A stretch of 22,951 bases of DNA from an uncultured Alphaproteobacteria bacterium (GTDB lineage Bacteria > Pseudomonadota > Alphaproteobacteria > CALKHQ01), in the NCBI GenBank assembly GCA_937988735.1, contig CALKHQ010000115.1, positions 1 through 22,951 on the forward strand, written 5' to 3'. This document shows positions 6,805 through 13,856 of the stretch, in pieces (within the stretch, counting starts at the first letter, position 1; the number at the start of each line of letters is the position of its first letter). Below the pieces are notes generated by a model. The model was given only the letters and a program-made list of their open reading frames with translations, was not told the origin of the DNA and ran no database searches. A program made the position numbers and the translations under genes.

Positions 6805-8269
6805 ACAATCGGCCCATGTTGGCCCGCCCCGCCCACACCGGAGCCGCCGCGGCGGGTGCCGCGGGCTGCATCGCCGGCGCCTGCCGCGCGAGCCCGAACG
6901 CCGCCTGCACGCCGAGGAGGAGCGAGATGCCCAGGATGCCCATGTCCGGGGAGGTGCCGGTCAGCGCGCTCGACGCGACGACCGGCGGCAGCGCCCAGGC
7001 GCTGCCCCGGCAGAGGACCATCTCCGAGCGGCTGTAGAACACCTTGCGGCGCAGGAACGCCTGGAGGGCGAAGACCACCAGCACCAGCGCGCCGGGGATC
7101 CCGAGGTTCGTCACCACCGCGACCGGCCAGCTCGACGCGCGGGTGGCGCCGACGCCGACCCCGATGCCGTAGGTGTCGGCCAGCGCCTGCAGCGACACGG
7201 TGTTCCACGCCATGCGCTCCTGGAAGGAGGAGCTGGTGCCCTTGCTCAGCACCATCCGGTCGATCAGCGCCTCCACGTGCGAGAAGGCGCCGGGGACGAC
7301 GGCGTAGACCGCGAGCAGGAGACTGAAGCCGCCGACGGCGGCCAGCGCCCACGGCAGCGCGCTCCCCGACCGGGCCTCCGGGCGCCGGCGGAACAGCGCC
7401 AGCACCGCGCGGAAGCCGAGGACGACCGCGGCGACGCCCATCTCGAGGTAGGCCGAGGAGGACGCGGACAGGAAGGCGAACAGCAGCAGCAGCGGCACCA
7501 GCACCGGGATCCACCGCCGGATGCGGGCGCTCTCGAACGCGTCGCGCCACAGGAAGAGCACGATGGCGCGGCCGACGCACATCGGCCCGAAGGAGGAGGC
7601 CTCCGGCATCAGCCCGACCACCCGCTTCGCGTTGAAAACCTCGTGCTCGGTCAGCAGGCTGTAGGTGGCGGTGCGGAACGGCGCGAGCAGCGGCGACAGC
7701 GGCACGAACTGGCTGGCGTAATCGAGCGCGCCGGTGACGACCGTGATCACGCTGGTGATGAAGATCGCCTTCAGCAGGATCTGCCGGTAGCGCTCGTACT
7801 GCATCAGGAAGGCAATGCAGAAGATGAGCAGGACCGAAATCGAGAAGTAGAACAGCTGCGACAGGTTCTGCGGCGTCGGCGCCAGCCGCGAGAAACCGCC
7901 GCCGTAGCCGGAGAGCTCGCCGCGCAGCGGCACCACCTCGACCATCCCGGCGAAGATCCGCGGATAGAAGATCGCCGAGAAGACCGCGATCATCAGGTAG
8001 AGCGTGACGAGGCCGAGCCTGCGGGGGGTGAAGGCGGTCTCGATGACGAAGGTGCGGCCGGCCGGGCTCGCCGCGAACAGGCCGATCCCGATCAGCGCCA
8101 GCACCGGCGACGGCAGCAGTGTCAGCCCGCCGGTGACCGCCGTCGGCACCGCCGACATCGAGCCGAACGGCAGCATGACGATGGCCCCGGCAAAGGCAAG
8201 CAGCACCGCCCGCCGGACGATGACCCATAGGCAGAAGGCCCAGAACAGCGCAACGACGACCAGGTCCAT
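6803..8269 (-). CDS. Wzy-like polysaccharide polymerase / O-antigen ligase family membrane protein
   Basis: A 488-residue polytopic inner-membrane protein with roughly ten to twelve hydrophobic segments. Its pattern is that of the Wzy/O-antigen ligase superfamily: PEASSFG at 222-228 between membrane helices, a short helix ending in SASSSAYLEMG (268-278), and after a periplasmic loop the conserved block SSFQERMAWNTV to GIGVGVGATRASSW and NLGIPG (about 348-393). In a Wzx/Wzy locus it would join flipped repeat units at the periplasmic face. The last 25 residues are Ala/Pro-rich. The ATG at 8269 has GAAGGA 9 nt upstream. It follows the family 2 glycosyltransferase by 44 nt, a gap containing a perfect 12-bp palindrome (8301-8312). 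A ligase role cannot be excluded from sequence, but the context favours polymerase. Confidence 0.85.
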   Translation of the reverse strand: MDLVVVALFWAFCLWVIVRRAVLLAFAGAIVMLPFGSMSAVPTAVTGGLTLLPSPVLALIGIGLFAASPAGRTFVIETAFTPRRLGLVTLYLMIAVFSAIFYPRIFAGMVEVVPLRGELSGYGGGFSRLAPTPQNLSQLFYFSISVLLIFCIAFLMQYERYRQILLKAIFITSVITVVTGALDYASQFVPLSPLLAPFRTATYSLLTEHEVFNAKRVVGLMPEASSFGPMCVGRAIVLFLWRDAFESARIRRWIPVLVPLLLLFAFLSASSSAYLEMGVAAVVLGFRAVLALFRRRPEARSGSALPWALAAVGGFSLLLAVYAVVPGAFSHVEALIDRMVLSKGTSSSFQERMAWNTVSLQALADTYGIGVGVGATRASSWPVAVVTNLGIPGALVLVVFALQAFLRRKVFYSRSEMVLCRGSAWALPPVVASSALTGTSPDMGILGISLLLGVQAAFGLARQAPAMQPAAPAAAAPVWAGRANMGRL

Positions 8270-8313
8270 GCGCGTCGTTCCTTCCCGTCAGCGTGCCGGC
8301 CCCGCCGGCGGGA

Positions 8314-9357
8314 TCAGCGGGCGAGACCGACGGACGGCGGCCTCGGCCCGAGGAGCTGGCGCGACGCCGTCGTCGCCCGCCGGACGAGCTTCCGCCCCAT
8401 CGACAGCACGATCCGCCGGTTGAGCTGGCGGTCGGCCCGCGTGCGGTAGCTTGCGCGGTCGAACAGGCCGCGCAGCACGCGGGCCCGGTATTCCGGCTCG
8501 CTCGCCGCCCGCGCGCCGGACAGCCGCCGCCACAGCCGGAACTCGATGTAGCGCTCGATGGTCGCGACCGGACACAGGCGGTCGCCCAGGCGCTGGTTGT
8601 ACTCGGCGAGGCCGAGTGGCTGCTCGGCATCCCCCGGGTCCGGCAGCCCCGCCGCCCGCGCCTGCGCCGACAGCTCGGCCAGCACCGCGCTCCGCTCCTG
8701 GGTCTGCAGGTTCACCATCGACAGGGACCCGCCATGCACCCGGTACCAGAGCACCAGCGTCGGCGGATTGTAGAACCGGCCGTAGGCGGCGAGCCGCAGG
8801 TAGAGGTCGTAGTCCTCGGCATGGGGGAAGGTTCGCCGGTAGCCGCCGACCGCCACCAGCGCCGAGCGCCGGAAGGTGCCGGCGCTGTGCTGCACGTTGG
8901 CGACCACCGGCGGGAAGCAGTCGAGCCGGGTCTGTGTCACCCGGCTGGGCGAGCCCGGCGCCGAAATGGGATTGCCGTTCTCGTCGATCGACTGGATCAG
9001 CCCGCCGACCGCCACCGCATCGGGATGCTGCGCGAAGGTCGCCATCTGCACGAAGAAGCGGTCGGGCAGCGCGATGTCGTCGGCGTCCATCCGCGCCACA
9101 TGGTCGCCGCGGCAGTGCTGCAGCCCGAAGTTGAGCGCGGAGACGATGCCGCCGTTCGGCTTCGAGAACAGCTTCACCCGCGGGTCGCGCCGCGCATAGT
9201 CCGCGATGATCTCCGCGCTGCGGTCGGTGCTGCCGTCGTCGACGACCACGACCTCGAAGTCGGCGAAAGTCTGCCCCAGAACGGAATCCATCGCCGCCGG
9301 CAGGAACCGCTCGGCGTTGAAGACCGGGATCAGGCAGGAGATGGCCGGGCTCGTCAT
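8314..9357 (-). CDS. Family 2 glycosyltransferase (GT-A fold)
   Basis: A 347-residue inverting glycosyltransferase. The N-terminal GT-A domain (about 5-220) shows ISCLIPVFNAERFL (6-19), VVVVDDGSTD (36-45) for nucleotide-sugar binding, the metal-binding DxD-like MDADD (90-94), and FPHAEDYDLYLRL (177-189), which carries the probable catalytic acid, then WYRVHGGSLS (204-213). The C-terminal 120 residues are basic and helical with no recognised domain; they may associate with the membrane. The ATG at 9357 overlaps the upstream pyruvyl transferase stop by 4 nt (ATGA), fixing the start and implying coupled translation. It probably adds a sugar to the repeat unit before flipping. Confidence 0.93.
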   Translation of the reverse strand: MTSPAISCLIPVFNAERFLPAAMDSVLGQTFADFEVVVVDDGSTDRSAEIIADYARRDPRVKLFSKPNGGIVSALNFGLQHCRGDHVARMDADDIALPDRFFVQMATFAQHPDAVAVGGLIQSIDENGNPISAPGSPSRVTQTRLDCFPPVVANVQHSAGTFRRSALVAVGGYRRTFPHAEDYDLYLRLAAYGRFYNPPTLVLWYRVHGGSLSMVNLQTQERSAVLAELSAQARAAGLPDPGDAEQPLGLAEYNQRLGDRLCPVATIERYIEFRLWRRLSGARAASEPEYRARVLRGLFDRASYRTRADRQLNRRIVLSMGRKLVRRATTASRQLLGPRPPSVGLAR

Positions 9358-10406
9358 GCCACACCTCCGCTCACCTCGGCCCGCTGCGCCGCCCGCCGGT
9401 GGGTCACGGGCCCGGGGGCGATCACGGTGCGCAGCTCTTCGACGCGGTGCAGGAAGCGGACGCCGCGGTCGTCGCCGAGCCATGTGCTGTGGAAAGCGCC
9501 GATCTTGCCGTCGAGCGAGTCCCAGACTACCCGCCTGCGGCCGAGCAGCGTCGACAGGATGAAGCCGTGCAGGCGGTCGGTCAGCACCAGCTCGCCGCGG
9601 CTGAGGAGGGCGATGCCGTGCTTCAGCCGGGACCGCGCATAGACCTCGAATGCGAACGCCCCGTGCCGTGCCACGGTGTGGGGCGCCAGCCGCCGCCGCG
9701 ATACCCGGCGCAGCAGCCCGTGCAGGTAGCGGGCGGTCGAGGTGTCGTCGAGCCAGTCGCCGATCTCGTAGGTGAGGCGCGCCTCGTCCAGCCGCCGCGC
9801 TACCGCGTCGGCCTTGGGCTCCAGCACCTCCTTGTCCGTCCGGAACAGGCAGAACACGTCGAGCGACGCCCGGCGCGGCTCCAGCGGCCCCAGGCAGAAC
9901 GCCATGTCCGGGCACAGGCTCACGGGGCAGTCGAAATGCGCCTCGGCGAAGGCAAGCCCCTGACGGTCGCGGGCGAGCAGGTGAAAGTCGGCACAGCCCG
10001 CGATCGCCGCCTTCGTCCGCTCCAGCGTCGCCGGGTCGGAGAAGGAGATGCTCTGCGGGAACTGGATGAGGCGCCGGTCGCGGTATGTCTCCAGCATCCG
10101 CAGGCGGAATTCGTGGTGCTGGGGCCAGATGTCGCCGAAGTTGCCCCCGCCGTGGAGGAACACCACGTCGGCGCTGCGCACGAGGTCGTCGAGTCCGGCG
10201 CGGTAGGTGGTGTAGCTGGCAACATGAAGCCGCGCGTCCGGGAAGTGGCGGCGGAGGAAGGCCAGCTCGCCAAGCAGGATCGCCTGGTCGCCCACATTCG
10301 GGTGGTCGGGCGCGTCCAGAAGGACGATCCGCCTCGGCGCGCCGCCGATGATCGGGAGCAGCTCGGCGTCGATGCGTGCGCGAAGCTGGTGAACGGGCGA
10401 AGTCAT
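9354..10406 (-). CDS. Second polysaccharide pyruvyl transferase (ExoV/PssM-like)
   Basis: A 350-residue pyruvyl transferase family protein of a subtype different from the one at 4189-5436. Motifs are DHPNVGDQAILLGEL (34-48), VVFLHGGGNFGDIW (81-94), IQFPQSI (114-120), VSLCPDMAF (162-170), LVLTDRLHGFILSTLLG (273-289) with the conserved Arg-Leu-His, and WDSLDGKIGAFHSTWL (295-310). This pattern resembles the exopolysaccharide ketal-pyruvate transferases of rhizobia more than the CsaB-like proteins. It would use phosphoenolpyruvate to pyruvylate a sugar of the polymer. The ATG at 10406 has AGGAG 5 nt upstream and lies 17 nt after the flippase stop. It overlaps the next gene by 4 nt. Confidence 0.9.
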   Translation of the reverse strand: MTSPVHQLRARIDAELLPIIGGAPRRIVLLDAPDHPNVGDQAILLGELAFLRRHFPDARLHVASYTTYRAGLDDLVRSADVVFLHGGGNFGDIWPQHHEFRLRMLETYRDRRLIQFPQSISFSDPATLERTKAAIAGCADFHLLARDRQGLAFAEAHFDCPVSLCPDMAFCLGPLEPRRASLDVFCLFRTDKEVLEPKADAVARRLDEARLTYEIGDWLDDTSTARYLHGLLRRVSRRRLAPHTVARHGAFAFEVYARSRLKHGIALLSRGELVLTDRLHGFILSTLLGRRRVVWDSLDGKIGAFHSTWLGDDRGVRFLHRVEELRTVIAPGPVTHRRAAQRAEVSGGVA

Positions 10407-10423
10407 GGGCGCTCCTGCCAACG

Positions 10424-11896
10424 CTAGACGGGAAAGGTTCGCGGCCGGACGAGCCGGATCAGCCGGCTTTCCGGGCCTGCGGGCCGGCCGGCGGCCAGCC
10501 AGAGCAGCAGGTGGACCGCGACGTAGATGCCGACGCCCGCCACCCCGAGCGCGACCGTGTGCAGCAGCAGCGTCGTGTGATCGACGCCGGCCACGGGCAG
10601 CGCGCGCATCGCCGCGAGCAGGCCCAGCACCATCAGGCTGCCGCTGACGATCGAGCGCCAGGGCGCCAGCAGCTGATCGGTCAGCGGGGCACCCAGGGCG
10701 CGGCGAATCATGTGCAGGTTGAGGCCGATGCTGGCGAGGCCCGACGCAACGCGGGCCCAGACGACGCCCTCGAAGCCGAACAGGTAGAGACCGCCCAGGA
10801 TCAGCGGCAGCCGGATCGCGAGCGCGGTCAGGTCGCGGCGGAAGATCATCCGGGTGAGTCCGGTGGCCATCGTCGCCGACTGCGCGGCGCCGGTCAGCAT
10901 CTGGAAGGCGATCACCGGCGCCAGCACCTGTACGACGAAGGCCGCATCGAGCCACCTGGGGCCGATGGCGAGCACGATGACCGGCTCGGCCAGGACCGCG
11001 ACGATGAGGCCGAGCGGTACCGCGAGCGCCATGACGATCGACTGGCTGGCGAGATAGGCCGTGCGCAGCCGCTCCAGGTCATCGGCCAGCCGGGCGAAGC
11101 CGGCGTAGAGCGCCTGCATCATCGGCAGCATCGGCGCGTTGGTCGGCAGGCTCGCCAGCTCGCTGCCGACCGTGTACTGGCCGAGCGCCGCGGTGCCGAG
11201 GTGACCGCCGATGAAGAAGCGATCGGCGTGCCAGTTCAGCGTGTTGACGACGTGGCTCGCCGTCAGCCAGCCGCTGAATGCGAAGATGGCCCGCCAGTGC
11301 ACCAGGATGAACGCGGGCCGGTAGGGCGCCAGCAGGTAGGAAATGGCGGAGCTCAGCGCCGGCGCCGCCACCAAGCCGGCGATCAGCGCCCAGTAGCTGC
11401 CGGTCGCCATCGCGACGCCGACCGAGGCGACGAAGGCCGCCGCCTTGCCGCTCGCCTCCAGCACGAAGGCCTGGCGGAACATGAGGCCGCGGGCGAGGTG
11501 AGCCATGCGGGGGCTCAGCATGGCGCGGAACAGCGGGACCAGCGCCAGCACCAGCATCAGGTCCACCAGCCGCGGGTCGGCGTAGAGCGCCGCCATCGGC
11601 CAGGCAAGCCCGACGAGGCAGCCGGCGAGCACCAGCCCGCGCATCAGGTTGAGGGTGAAGGCGGTGTCGTAGGCGTGCTTGTCCGGATCGTGCATCCGGA
11701 TCAGCGCGTTCGCCAGCGAGAGGTCCGAGACCGTGTAGAGGATCACCAGCACCGTCGCCGCCAGCGCGACCAGGCCGAAGTCCTCGGGGGTCAGGATCCG
11801 GGCGACGATCAGCATGGCGAGCAGGTCCATGCCCTTCGCCGCCAGCCGTGCCCCGACCAGCCACAGCGCGCCCAGCGCCACCTTGCGCCCGAGCAT
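10424..11896 (-). CDS. Wzx-like polysaccharide flippase (MOP superfamily)
   Basis: A polytopic membrane protein of about 490 residues with some twelve to fourteen hydrophobic segments. Its start (GRKVALGALWLVGARLAAKG then LIVARILTPEDFGLVALA) is typical of Wzx/RfbX-type oligosaccharide flippases of the MOP superfamily. The charged residues after the first helix and the LTPEDFG turn match WzxC-like exporters. It would move the undecaprenyl-linked repeat unit across the inner membrane. The ATG at 11896 is used; a GTG directly before it (11899) would add one residue. Ribosome binding is weak (GGGTG upstream). It is the first gene of the minus-strand block, and the pyruvyl transferase gene follows after 17 nt. 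The gene reads away from the regulatory region that also precedes the acyltransferase. Confidence 0.9.
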   Translation of the reverse strand: MLGRKVALGALWLVGARLAAKGMDLLAMLIVARILTPEDFGLVALAATVLVILYTVSDLSLANALIRMHDPDKHAYDTAFTLNLMRGLVLAGCLVGLAWPMAALYADPRLVDLMLVLALVPLFRAMLSPRMAHLARGLMFRQAFVLEASGKAAAFVASVGVAMATGSYWALIAGLVAAPALSSAISYLLAPYRPAFILVHWRAIFAFSGWLTASHVVNTLNWHADRFFIGGHLGTAALGQYTVGSELASLPTNAPMLPMMQALYAGFARLADDLERLRTAYLASQSIVMALAVPLGLIVAVLAEPVIVLAIGPRWLDAAFVVQVLAPVIAFQMLTGAAQSATMATGLTRMIFRRDLTALAIRLPLILGGLYLFGFEGVVWARVASGLASIGLNLHMIRRALGAPLTDQLLAPWRSIVSGSLMVLGLLAAMRALPVAGVDHTTLLLHTVALGVAGVGIYVAVHLLLWLAAGRPAGPESRLIRLVRPRTFPV

Positions 11897-12369
11897 CACG
11901 GCACCCGCGGCGCGGGCGCGGCCAGTGCCGCGCCACCGACGACGTCCGCATCAGCTCTTCGACATCCTGTCACGGCTGGTCCTCGAGAAACCCTGTAGCC
12001 GGATACGCTGGTCGCGGTGCAAAGCTCGCGCCGCGGTCAGCCAGCCTTCGCCCAGATGCCCGCAGCAATGCCCGCACCGATGTGCCGTGCCGTCATGATC
12101 TGCCGGTCCGGCTGTCCCGAAATCCGCAGAATCGAGGAGACGACTCATGGTTCTGTGGCGATCGGAAGCGCATTGCGAGCGGTCATCACGTTGATGTCGG
12201 TTCCATGACTGCTCTGTGCGGGGGCTGTTGACGTCAGCTCTGCCTGACCGTCGAGCGGATGATGCGTATCGCTTCCGCCAATTCAAGGCAGAACACCATG
12301 AACTATTGGAAACGGTCCTTAACGGCGCACAATTGTCAGGCATCCTTCTGTGCAATGGTCAGTCACATG

Positions 12370-12393
12370 ACAATATCGTCATGACAGTATTGT
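12370..12393. promoter_or_regulatory. 24-bp palindrome, probable operator upstream of the acyltransferase gene
   Basis: Symmetric about 12381.5: outer arms ACAATA (12370-12375) and TATTGT (12388-12393), inner core GTCATGAC (12378-12385), with only two mismatched base pairs between. Each half reads TGAC, two purines, then TATTGT. The right half (TGACAGTATT) also occurs across the exoY -35 box. It looks like a dimer-binding site; the regulator is unknown. Confidence 0.5.
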
Positions 12394-12401
12394 AAGAAAC
12401 G

Positions 12402-12430
12402 TCGACAGGTTCGGACGAAAGTCATCATAT
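12402..12430 (+). promoter_or_regulatory. Weak candidate promoter for the acyltransferase gene
   Basis: TCGACA (12402-12407), one mismatch from the -35 consensus, is followed after 17 nt by TCATAT (12425-12430), a poor -10. The palindrome centre would then be near -56, a position common for activators. The match is weak, so this is a suggestion only. Confidence 0.25.
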
Positions 12431-12563
12431 TAGGGAATTCGTCCTTTTCGTCACTTTTCCGTCAGCGTGGATCGTGGCTAGAGATTGTGACGGAGGGCGA
12501 ACAGGCGCCGGTGCCGATCCTGGTCCGCGTCGCGCCCCGATGATCCGTTTTGTGCGAGGTGGC

Positions 12564-13838
12564 ATGCAGCCGCGTCACGGGGGTGCGGTTCGTCCGGAGC
12601 CGGGCGCGCCCCGACCCCGGCCCGTTGCCGATCCCGCACCCGCCCCTTCACCGGCCAGGCTGGAACCATCCGCGACCGCGCGCGGCCGGCCGCTCGAACG
12701 GCTGGACGTGCTCGACGGGTTCAGGGCGGTGGCCGTGCTGTGGGTGGCCGCCTACCACTATCTCTATTTCTGGACGCCGGCCGGCCCAGGCGCCGACCTC
12801 GCCGCCTACGGCGCGCGCTACGCCGACGTGCCTCTTGCCTCCGTCGGCTTCCTCGGGGTTCACCTGTTTTTCACCGTCTCCGGCTTCGTCATCCTGCTCA
12901 CGCTGGAGCGGACGCCGACGCTCGGCCGCTTCATCCTGGCCCGGGTGATCCGGCTGTGGCCGCCGCTGCTTCTGATCGGCACGGCGACCTTCGTCGCAGG
13001 CCACCTGTTCGGGCCGCCCGAGCTGCGGGCGACCTGGCCCGAATATCTGCTGAGCCTCGTGGTGATCCCGCCGCAGTATGTCGGACGCGCGGTCGGCGAG
13101 ACGGGCTGGGGCTGGCTGGACGGCGCCTACTGGTCGCTGTGGGTCGAGGTGAAGTTCTACCTGCTGATCGGCGCCGCCTTCTATCTGGGGCGCGGACAGG
13201 GGATCCGGCTGTGGTGCCTTTACGAGATCGTGGCGATGGCCATCGGCGTCGCCGCGCACGCCACCGACAGCACCAGCCTCACCATGCTCGGCGGCTTCCT
13301 GTTCCAGCGCTACCTGCCCTGCTTCTCCTTCGGCATCGCCGCCTACCTCGCCTTCACCGGCCGTTGGGGATCGGAGGCGCGCGGCCTGATGCTGCTGGCG
13401 CTGGGCCACATGCTGGCCGTCACCGCCGCTGACGCCACCGGCCCGCTGGTGGCCGACCCGTGGCGGTTCGCCGAATTTGTCGTCGGTCAGGCCGCCGTGT
13501 TCACGCTGTTCTTCCTGTTCGCATGGCGGCGGGCGCGGCTGCGGCTGTTCGCCCATCCGCTGCTCGCCGCGCCGGGGCGCGCGTCCTACGGCATCTACCT
13601 GCTGCACCAGAACATCGGCCTGATCGCGCTGGCGCAGCCATGGGCGGCCGTCGGCGGCGTGCTGGCGCCGGTGGCGGTGTTCGCCGCCGTCGTCGGCATC
13701 GCGATGACGAGCTATCGCTGGATCGAGCAGCCGCTGCAGGCGCGGCTGAAGCGGGCGCTGGCGGCGCGCCGGCCGGCGCCGCGCCCACCCGCAGACGGGC
13801 CGGCGCTCGCCGGAACCGACGTGAAGGACATGGCCTGA
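12564..13838 (+). CDS. Membrane acyltransferase, acyltransferase-3 family (OafA/ExoZ-like)
   Basis: A 424-residue multispanning protein of the acyltransferase-3 family, which adds acetyl or other acyl groups to surface polysaccharides at the inner membrane. After a Pro/Arg-rich cytoplasmic lead (1-43) come LERLDVLDGFRAVAVLWVAAYHY (44-66; the catalytic-type His at 65), GVHLFFTVSGFVI (98-110), RVIRLWPPLL (127-136) and YWSLWVEVKFYL (189-200), all family hallmarks, then further helices to SYRWIEQPLQARL. I chose ATG 12564 because GAGGT lies just upstream. ATG 12540 and GTG 12474 are in frame but have no ribosome binding site. It is the only plus-strand gene and probably modifies the polymer made by the neighbouring cluster. 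Its stop is 18 nt from the stop of the convergent giant gene. Confidence 0.9.
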   Translation: MQPRHGGAVRPEPGAPRPRPVADPAPAPSPARLEPSATARGRPLERLDVLDGFRAVAVLWVAAYHYLYFWTPAGPGADLAAYGARYADVPLASVGFLGVHLFFTVSGFVILLTLERTPTLGRFILARVIRLWPPLLLIGTATFVAGHLFGPPELRATWPEYLLSLVVIPPQYVGRAVGETGWGWLDGAYWSLWVEVKFYLLIGAAFYLGRGQGIRLWCLYEIVAMAIGVAAHATDSTSLTMLGGFLFQRYLPCFSFGIAAYLAFTGRWGSEARGLMLLALGHMLAVTAADATGPLVADPWRFAEFVVGQAAVFTLFFLFAWRRARLRLFAHPLLAAPGRASYGIYLLHQNIGLIALAQPWAAVGGVLAPVAVFAAVVGIAMTSYRWIEQPLQARLKRALAARRPAPRPPADGPALAGTDVKDMA

Positions 13839-13856
13839 CCGCTGTCCTCGCCCCTT

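Larger units (their letters stand above)
11897..12563. other. Divergent intergenic region between flippase and acyltransferase
   Basis: About 670 nt separate the two divergent genes. The part from about 12100 to 12480 is richer in A+T than the rest and holds a 24-bp palindrome, a possible plus-strand promoter, TGACGTCA at 12229-12236 and short CGTC repeats at about 12440-12464. A 65-codon minus-strand frame (11951-12148) with a His/Cys-rich stretch exists, but it lacks the local codon bias and a ribosome binding site. No RNA gene is recognised. Confidence 0.65.

Noticed and set aside
8301..8312. Perfect 12-bp GC palindrome after the family 2 glycosyltransferase gene, considered as a terminator
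   Set aside because: It has no loop and no following T-tract, and such palindromes are expected by chance in DNA this GC-rich.
11951..12355. Minus-strand frame (134 codons, internal Met giving 65 residues) with a His/Cys-rich segment CGHCCGH
   Set aside because: Third-position GC is clearly lower than in neighbouring genes, no ribosome binding site is visible, and no family is recognisable. A metal-binding small protein is not excluded but is not supported.
12474..12563. Longer N-terminus for the acyltransferase from GTG 12474 or ATG 12540
   Set aside because: Neither start has a ribosome binding site, whereas ATG 12564 follows GAGGT, and the family domain begins only at about residue 44 even with the short start.
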